From assembly GCA_011109175.1 (NCBI GenBank), contig RDEW01000002.1, positions 2,272,997-2,336,996 on the forward strand: DNA of 64,000 bases, given 5' to 3'. Positions 57,577 through 64,000 of the stretch are shown here, one piece after another (positions within the stretch are counted from its first letter, which is position 1; each line of letters opens with the position of its first letter). The translations under genes were made by a program, and so were the position numbers. The notes under the pieces are model-generated. The model worked only from the letters and a program-made list of their open reading frames with translations, had not been told where the DNA came from and did no database searches. This DNA comes from Dicyema japonicum (taxonomy: Eukaryota > Dicyemida > Rhombozoa > Dicyemidae).

Positions 57577-58289
57577 TTTTTGATATTTAATTACACTTCA
57601 CAATATTTGAGAAAGTCGGCTTTGCTGTTGTTTACACTTTCGAATTGATCGCCGCGTTTATTCTCGATTGGACATGTTTTCTCCAACCTCTGTTGATTGT
57701 TGTGTTTTTTCCGTAGTTCTTCGAAAAACGGAGAAGGTTCGTTAGATCCATTTGAATGAACAAACAATTTTTTAAAATACAAATTTTTTGTAAATGCCGG
57801 CTCAATCTGGCAAGTTTATAGCCTTGTTTAAAGAGACTTTGAACATATTAGGAATATCACAAGGATTATGCTAACGTTATGTTAAAATACTGATTTACAA
57901 ATTTAAGAAGTTTAAGATGTCTTGAAAGTATACATCTTTTTCTGTTTGTGAAAACTGGGTACGCACTAATCTGACGTTAATCAACCCTTAACATAATTTT
58001 CTTATATCTGGGGTTATTGAACGAATAAACCCCATTCTATCAAGAGAGATTTCACAAGGTCTCGTTAATGAAACAGAAATAGTCCATTGATTCGGGTGCT
58101 GTAATCTCAAATAAAAGGTACAATGTCTGTTCTTTTGCCTTAGGTCCCGTGGTTGATTGTTGCCTTCGTAAGGGAGTATCAAATATTTAATGAGCTAAGA
58201 ACTTCGAGACTTGAGACTTATATGTCGGAACGAAGAGGTTGAAAATCCAAATTTTCTGATTTCACAATTTACAATATCCAGTTGGAGTA

Positions 58290-58540
58290 TTGTCTTCTAC
58301 ACTGTTCGGTTCGCCTCCCATAGTCCAATACTTCACATATTCAAATGCGTAGAGTGAATTTCCAAAAGTTAAAGGAAGAAAAGACAGAATACTCCTTCTC
58401 GTGTCCAGCTACTTTCTGTGTCATCTCCACACGGTATGACTTTTTGGATCTATAGGATCAGCCGTCACTGGTAGTTACGTTTTTGTTAGCTACCAGTTTC
58501 CTCCACTTAAAAAAACGTGGGGTAAATAAATTTAATTTAT
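58290..58540. repeat. Dispersed repeat R2, copy 2
   Basis: Counterpart of 49820-50085: CTGTTCGGTTCGCCTCCCAT, CACATATTCAAATGCGTAGA, CCGTCACTGGTAGTTACG and GTGGGGTAAATAAAT. Confidence 0.6.
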
Positions 58541-59110
58541 CAACTCCGAAATCACGAGAAAGAATTAAGGTTATCGTCTAATTAAGTGATCCCGGTGTCA
58601 ATAACAGTCCTATCCCCGCGGTTAGTTTTGGAGTGCTTGATTAATCTCCACAGCGGGAAAAGTTTCTTTTCATATCTCGAGCAGGTGTCCATAGATAGTT
58701 AGATGGCCGGCCCGAAGTGGATGGTCAAGGGACTTTGCCATCGTGAGGAATTCCCGGTCACGTTTCGTATAAGTTCTTTGTAGTAACGAAGTGGACGTCT
58801 TTTTAGACGATCTTAATAGTATTCTGAGACAACGGTTTTGTAAAATTTCCAGGTTGCTTTGCCGATAGTGATAACGGGACAATCCATGCAGCTAGAAGGT
58901 ATAACGATGGGACGGGAAGATATTGGGGAGTGCATAAAAGCCTTGAGAATTCCAATTTTCTTTTGGATCCTCGCGTTTACCAGGTCTGAGGAATCATACG
59001 ATTTCATTCCTCGTTTTGCCCATATTTCTTTTCGTGCTGAGGTAAACGTCGTAATGTGTGACTTTCCTGGTGATATATTAAGACGGTTCTTCAGAAACTA
59101 AAGACCCATC
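58530..59110 (-). mobile_element. LINE 3' fragment (same family as 12.8-13.5 kb)
   Basis: On the minus strand it encodes YDSSDLVNARIQKKIGILKA, LEILQNRCLRILLRSSKKTS and STSLLQRTYTKRDREFL, then a 3' UTR with CACTTAATTAGACGATAA and CGTGATTTCGG before an AT-rich tail. It aligns with the plus-strand fragment at 12.83-13.50 kb throughout. Confidence 0.7.
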
Positions 59111-59239
59111 AGATTTAATAGATCTTGGAAGGACCGTAGTAAATAATGATTATTATTGGTCAACCCGTAAGGATTAGAGAAAGTGTGGTTCTTTTTTTTA
59201 AATGCCAGCACGTCGTCGGCGAACCAAATTTTATTTATT

Positions 59240-59620
59240 TTTTAGGAAGACACAAAATATGATATTTTATTAAATTCGAGATAATTTATTGTCGTATAGT
59301 ATCACGTCCGGCTGATAAGTCTAATTTATCATTCCAAAACAAATGTTACCGGAATCTTTTGGGAGTAAAAACGAAATTTTTAATTTTTTCCAAAATCATG
59401 TTCGACGTAGTATGGGACAAAAATGGAAGACCTTGACATCGGTCTCTGATTTTTAAAGGAAAAACGAAATTTTTAATTTTGTCCAAAATCATGTTCGACA
59501 TAGTATGGGACAAAAATGGGAGACCTTGACATCGGTCCCTGATTTTTAAAGGAAAACGAAATTTTAATTTGTCCAAAAACATTTCGACGTAGTATGGGAC
59601 AAAAAATGTGAGACCTTATG
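59240..59620. repeat. Tandem repeat, about 93-bp unit, three copies
   Basis: AAAACGAAATTTTTAATTTT begins at 59367, 59461 and (shortened) 59553. Each unit carries ACGTAGTATGGGACAAAAA (or ACATAG...) and GACCTTGACATCGGTC. The 50 bp before it (59240-59291) matches the region just upstream of the HtrL gene (50085-50135), so the repeat lies in sequence inserted into the duplicated segment. Confidence 0.8.
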
Positions 59621-60220
59621 GATTTGGATTGGTTAAAGTCAATTTCTTGAGCGGGTTAGGGTGAATTAGAATGGATTAGGATGTATTAGAGAATGAGTTA
59701 GGATGAATAAAAAATTGGAAAGTCCAGATGATTTGCGATTAAATTGGCATATGGACTGGACTTAAAATTTGATATCGAAGAGGATTACGACCTGAAAGTC
59801 AGAAAGATAGAAAAATTATTACATCACTTATGGAAAATGTGATGTAATTTTTGGGGTCCAAACGAAGTAGAGACATGTGGTGTCTAATAAAATGACTTTA
59901 CACGATGAATACTAACCCACTTAATTAGTTTTGGTTCAGGTTTTGGTTTCTTAACAGTTATTAGTTTTGGGGTTTGTTAGAAAATAAAATTTGTCTTGTC
60001 TTGTCAAGGCACAGAATTTTGAACTTTTGCCTTTTTTACGTTTTCAATTTTTTTGATAATGTTGCAATTGTTCAATTCTTTTGGTTATAATGGAAATACA
60101 TTGTGATTTCTTTGGTTTCATTGATGACTCTGTAACCATATGTTTTGGACTGATAAGTTTGACGAAGATGACCCGGGTTCATACTATACTACATTAATTA
60201 TTTTTAAATTAACAAAAATA

Positions 60221-60770
60221 ATGAATTTCAATTTCTCATTAATGATAATGAGATACACAGTGACTCTCATTTTATTTCTATTTCCAGCAACAATTTATCA
60301 GATTATATCATTAATGGTATCTCAATCAAAATATTTTAGGCTGTAAGCAGAAGAGAAGTAGAAGGTAAAAATTCATTCTAGTAAACTGCTATAACGATAT
60401 TGGAAAATTCGAAAATACAGATGGATTTCGTAATCCATTTCAATATATAAATGGATGCCATATTCAGATATATTGATAACTATCTTGTCTTTTTCTTTGA
60501 CATCATGGAAATCCTCAAGCCAATGAAAATTATCAGAGAAAATCTACCCACTTCATTATTGCACGTTAATAGATAAGATGTTTTGCTTCTAAAGAATAAT
60601 TGTAATAAAGCAAATAATTACTCTTCCTTGATTCGGAATAAATTTTCCAGAGGCCGTCAATCCTGATTATTGTGCTATTATGCATTCCAAACACGACATT
60701 ATCAGACGGACTATCAAAATCTTCCATGGTGAATTTTCATAACATTGTCTGGGTTGATGAACGTAACAAC
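60221..60770 (+). pseudogene. HtrL/YibB-family pseudogene (copy of 50156-51066)
   Basis: Over 90% of bases appear shared with the intact gene for the first 250 bp. This includes the membrane anchor and the 23-bp intron (GTATCTC to TTTTAG). Then several one-base deletions and stops break the frame (GTAGAAGGTAAAAATT, ATATATAAATGG). The match ends after the VDVG-encoding region (GTCTGGGTTGATG), so the C-terminal third, with the GGG and GTDEQ motifs, is absent. Confidence 0.9.
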
Positions 60771-60879
60771 ATTTTATTCGTGTCCATAAAATGATTTATT
60801 TATTATTCATAATAATTTACTTCCTTTTTCCATTTTGCCATTTATACATTGCCTGTTGACTCAGTGTAATAATTTCCGG

Positions 60880-61130
60880 ACCACATTATGAGGTTCCAGA
60901 TTCGAATCTTTGTGCTGTCCATCGTTTAAAGGTTCCACACATCTTCGAGTCTTTGGGGTTGACAAATGACGCCGTCATCAATGTTTTAAAACACGGGAAC
61001 TGGATTGTCTTCTGGGACTCACGCATAAACAAAAAGAAAAGAATATGTAAAGAACTCTTTCAATATCTTGATATTCCTTGAATTAATTAACATTACTGTT
61101 CTTATTACTTCTTAAAAATTGTGAGTTCTG
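60880..61130 (+). mobile_element. tRNA-derived SINE, copy E
   Basis: Paralogue of copy B within the duplicated segment: GATTCGAATCTTTGTGCTG, AGGTTCCACACATCTTCGAG, AATGACGCCGTCATCAATG and GGGAACTGGATTGTCTTCTG. Confidence 0.7.
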
Positions 61131-61251
61131 CCTAAGGTGGTTTAAGTAGTAGAAAGATTACTTATTGCTTAATAGAATGGGTCATAGAGCATTGAAGATT
61201 CATTCCCAGCTCGTCCTCCGGATTATCAATCATTAAGTTATACGGCTTTCA

Positions 61252-61503
61252 TCATGAATTTAAACTTATGTTTAACCCACTAGCGCTTTTCCAGTTAATT
61301 AAAACTCCAATATCGTCATATTCATTCGAATTTCTTATTCGACGAAAAATCGGCCCTAACTGCCAAAAAATTCTGAGGCGTTGACGAAACCAACGCTGTA
61401 TTGTAAGATCTACCAGCCTTGAAGAGATTGCGCTCCTATCTCTGAGAGCACCTCGATTGCCATATTGGCAGGTTTGATTGTTCGTTTGACCTAGATTTAG
61501 CAT
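61252..61503 (-). pseudogene. Damaged copy of the 51.6-kb hypothetical gene
   Basis: The DNA matches 51540-51760 (AATTAAAACTCCAATATCGT, TTGAAGAGATTGCGCTCC, TGAATTTAAAC) with many changes. The long frame of the original is replaced by an unrelated short frame. It lies downstream of the HtrL pseudogene as the original lies downstream of the intact HtrL gene. Confidence 0.55.
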
Positions 61504-61653
61504 TTTGGTTTAATATTTATAAGAGACCCAAAGATCACAAAGAAAAATGCGTAAAAGACGTAATCAATATTTTCTAATTTTAAATAAATATGAACTGTAT
61601 AATATATTTTCAAATTTTAAATAAATATGAATAAATTACATACATTTACATTA

Positions 61654-62664
61654 ATGAGACAGAAATGTACTAATTTTGTAAATTCTAGTTTATAAAAGAG
61701 TTTTCAGTTTACTCTTTGTTTCCATTGGACTATACTTGCTTATTTCGTTAGTTAAGCAAATTCCTTCAATTCTATCAACCAAAAAGGATTGTGAATATGA
61801 GGAAAACACAGATTCAGACTATACGTACTTTTTGACGATCATCGTTACTTCAAGTTTACAATTTAAACATTATAGGTCCGCAAAACTTTGATCGCCGACA
61901 AATCATTAGGAAAACATGGGGGAATTTTTCATTTTACGACCGTCCAATAAAACTCCTGTTCTCGATAGGCAGAAGCTCAAAATTCAAGGAAGGCATAAAT
62001 CGGGAAACTTTGGAAGAAAATGACATTTTGTATATCACCAAATTCCACGACAGATACGAGAAATTAACGCTCAAGTCATACTGGTCGTTCAAACATATGT
62101 TTTCCACGTTTTAATTCTAAGAATCAATTTCAACACGAAATTCGTGATGAAAACCGACGACGATGTGTTCCTTAATGTGGGAAATTTGATCAAAAAGTTG
62201 GAAATGATAAAAAAGATTGAATTCATTTTCTGTCAAAAAACATCCTCAATAGCGATACGGGACCCAAAGAATAAGTGGTAACAAATTTGGTAACCAGGTA
62301 TATCTCGGAAAAAGAGTATTCGGGCAAATTATTTCCCCCGTACTGTCAAGGTTCTGCTTATGCGATGCCGGTGGGAACACTCAGAAAAATAATGGCAACT
62401 TGCGACTTTAAGCGAAAGATTAGATTCGAAGATGTCTTTTTCACAGGTGAAGTATGCTTACAATTCGAAGGGATGTGTACTGTCAATACCACCATAGAAT
62501 TAATCAACGATTCGGGATTTAGTTCTTATTTTGTTCACAAGAATTTTTGTAAATACAAAAATTTGATTACCTCTCATTATATGAAACCGAAACAGATAAG
62601 AAATGCCTGGATGTTTACTTATGGGAGACCCTACTTATGTTCTCTTATTTTTAACTATTTTTAA
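61654..62664 (+). CDS. GT31 beta-1,3-galactosyltransferase-like gene, six exons
   Basis: Members of glycosyltransferase family 31 add galactose or GlcNAc in beta-1,3 linkage to glycans in the Golgi. Exons: 61654-61666, 61689-61853, 61876-62098, 62122-62231, 62253-62277 and 62298-62664. Introns are 22, 22, 23, 21 and 20 bp, all GT-AG. The total is 903 bases, 300 residues, an exact multiple of three. The protein starts MRQKFYKRVFSLLFVSIGLY, a type II signal anchor, then a short stem. Family motifs follow: RRQIIRKTWGNF; IGRSSKFKEGINRE; DILYITKFHDRYEKLTLK; KFVMKTDDDVFLN with the metal-binding DDD; KWYISEKEYSGKLFPPYCQG with the PPYC..G.AY block; and IRFEDVFFTGEVC, the ED.F.TG motif with the likely catalytic acid. 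All key motifs are present, so the gene looks functional. The exact acceptor and linkage cannot be read from sequence. Confidence 0.92.
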
Positions 62665-63778
62665 CCAAAAATGTATTGAGCTTGAACTTTCTAAAGGTTG
62701 GCATTCACCAACTCCTCTGGATCATTAATAACCGTGAGATCCTTCATCAACAGTATTACCGGAGGACAAAGCCCATACAAGTGTTCCTATATTCGGGACG
62801 ATGTCAAGATAAGATTCCATGACAAGGTTAAGGTGGGTAACTTTAGGTTTTGTGTTTTCAGGTTTCAATCTGTGGGTATCGAGGCTATACTATTAGCTCA
62901 TCCAATTCGCTTTAGTCTCTTGTAACGTGAGTGGACTATGAACTAAAGAGACTCTTAAATTCGGGTTATAAAAAATGAGTTCAATAATCTGCTAAGAAAA
63001 GCTCGTGTATGACAGTTGTTTGTCTGATTCTATGGTCGTCATCACTGACTTTCAATATCTTTTGATTCTATCCTCTCATTAATGGTCATGAACAGATTTT
63101 TATACACGAGGCATCAGAACAGAGTGAGACAGGACAAGCTCTATCAAAAGCTAACTTTTTGCCGGTTCAGCACGGTTAGTGATTGCTTCCAATTACTCTT
63201 GATGTTTCGACGTGGACTGTTTAAAAATGAACTGTCCACCGTGATATTCGTTTTTTCTCGACTTTTTTGGGCATGACCCTTTGTGAGTTGCCGTCAGTGC
63301 AAGTTATACTGAATTTAAACAATTTTCTATGGAGTAATCAAATTACGGATATTTATTTTATTATTAATTGTGACCGGTTCAGAATGAGATACGGTTGAAT
63401 GTGAGCCGTTAAAAATCAATATTCAATGTAACGATTTATAAACCAAATCAAACAAAATGGCAATCGTAATGATTGAACCTTAAATTTTTGAAAAAATGAA
63501 GTTTTATATCTGATCAAAGATTGCTTTAAACTAGTCAAATTATCCACAACATTAACAAAAAATAATTTAAATTTCATTGAATTAAAATTTCGATTGAACA
63601 GAAAAACGTTACTAAATGATTATTCCTGATGATTTTCGAGGACGCATTAAATAACATGCTATCTTCTTCACAAAGAAACTTCGTGAAGCCCCCCCCCCGA
63701 TAACTACTTTACGGTTGATGAAATTTTATTAAATTTAATTTGTTTTAATTATGACTAATAATTTTTACTTTTAAAATT
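62665..63778. other. No confidently recognised gene
   Basis: Frames at 62698-62925 and 63082-63276 are open but carry no recognised motif. A run of about 9-10 C lies near 63690 within AT-rich sequence. Confidence 0.35.
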
Positions 63779-64000
63779 TTAGTCATGTCCGTTTTCGTTA
63801 AATAGTAAAGACACTTGATTGCAGTCCCAAAGAAGATTGATCGAATATTTCAGAGGAAAAGGTTTATAGAAGAGTGTCATGCACTGTATATATTGCCTGT
63901 TGTCTATGAAAGAAGTGACGGTAACGAAACACGGCAACAAAACATGTAAAAAAGAAAAATTAGAAGCGTACCTTAAAGAATGGATGTTCAAAGATAACAT
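63779..64000 (-). CDS. Possible partial gene at the window edge
   Basis: A minus-strand frame enters from beyond the window and ends at 63779 (DCNQVSLLFNENGHD). A GTACGCTTC donor-like sequence near 63970 suggests that micro-introns might be present. Too little is visible to name a family. Confidence 0.2.
   Translation of the reverse strand: MLSLNIHSLRYASNFSFLHVLLPCFVTVTSFIDNRQYIQCMTLFYKPFPLKYSINLLWDCNQVSLLFNENGHD

Noticed and set aside
62099-62121. A 14-bp intron in the GT31 gene (and in POLR1B near 34.18 kb)
   Set aside because: In both places a 23-bp GT-AG alternative keeps the frame and aligns better with the family.
1-64000. CRISPR arrays, phage genes or prokaryotic operons
   Set aside because: No short regularly spaced direct repeats with unique spacers, no ribosome-binding-site-led gene runs, and clear spliceosomal introns.
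1-64000. Ciliate or nucleomorph origin to explain tiny introns
   Set aside because: TAA and TGA both act as stops at conserved protein ends, and the gene and transposon content (GT31, tRNA-SINE, LINEs, hAT, MULE) is animal-like. This is a judgement from content, not a proof.

Overview
This is a TE-rich, AT-rich eukaryotic (metazoan-type) window with a few host genes. The best organism clue is intron size. Wherever a host gene can be aligned to its family, the coding sequence is broken by GT...AG introns of about 20-26 bp (mostly 22-24 bp). Two glycosyltransferase genes, a small unknown gene, CTP synthase and the RNA polymerase I second-largest subunit all show this. Introns this short in an animal-type gene set are the published hallmark of dicyemid mesozoans, so I infer a dicyemid (Dicyema or a relative). 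That is an inference from gene architecture, not a database match.

Layout. 0.8-1.3 kb: an unrecognised acidic protein gene (-). 1.5-4.7 kb: SINE and LINE debris. 4.74-7.45 kb: a 13-unit satellite of about 212 bp. 7.7-28.3 kb: mostly LINE wreckage of several families (APE-type endonuclease, zinc-knuckle ORF1 and reverse transcriptase pieces, plus one lineage with a restriction-like endonuclease), with short dispersed repeats. 28.4 kb: a two-exon gene for a 102-residue protein. 29-32 kb: more LINE and SINE remnants. 33.18-37.06 kb (-): POLR1B with 24 introns, and a stray copy of one of its exons at 32.55 kb. 38.5-42.2 kb: LINE fragments and a nearly complete restriction-endonuclease-type LINE. 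42.9-44.9 kb (+): CTP synthase with about 13 introns. 45-49 kb: LINE fragments. 50.16-51.07 kb: an HtrL/YibB-family gene in a segment duplicated at 59.2-61.5 kb, where the gene copy is dead. 52.18-54.36 kb: a MULE transposon carrying a nested hAT element and a nested SINE, all three with readable target-site duplications. 57.07-57.58 kb: another hAT remnant. 61.65-62.66 kb: a GT31 beta-1,3-galactosyltransferase-like gene with six exons.

How the genes relate. The host genes are unrelated housekeeping and secretory-pathway genes: rRNA transcription (POLR1B), CTP supply (CTPS), and two type II membrane glycosyltransferase-like enzymes (HtrL family, GT31). Nothing suggests an operon. Most of the rest is decayed mobile DNA. 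No standalone tRNA or rRNA gene, CRISPR array or prokaryotic cluster was seen. Exon and intron coordinates were worked out by hand from reading frame and family similarity. In HtrL, GT31, CTPS and the 102-residue gene the summed exons are exact multiples of three. In POLR1B the frame closes only after allowing three apparent one-base deletions.
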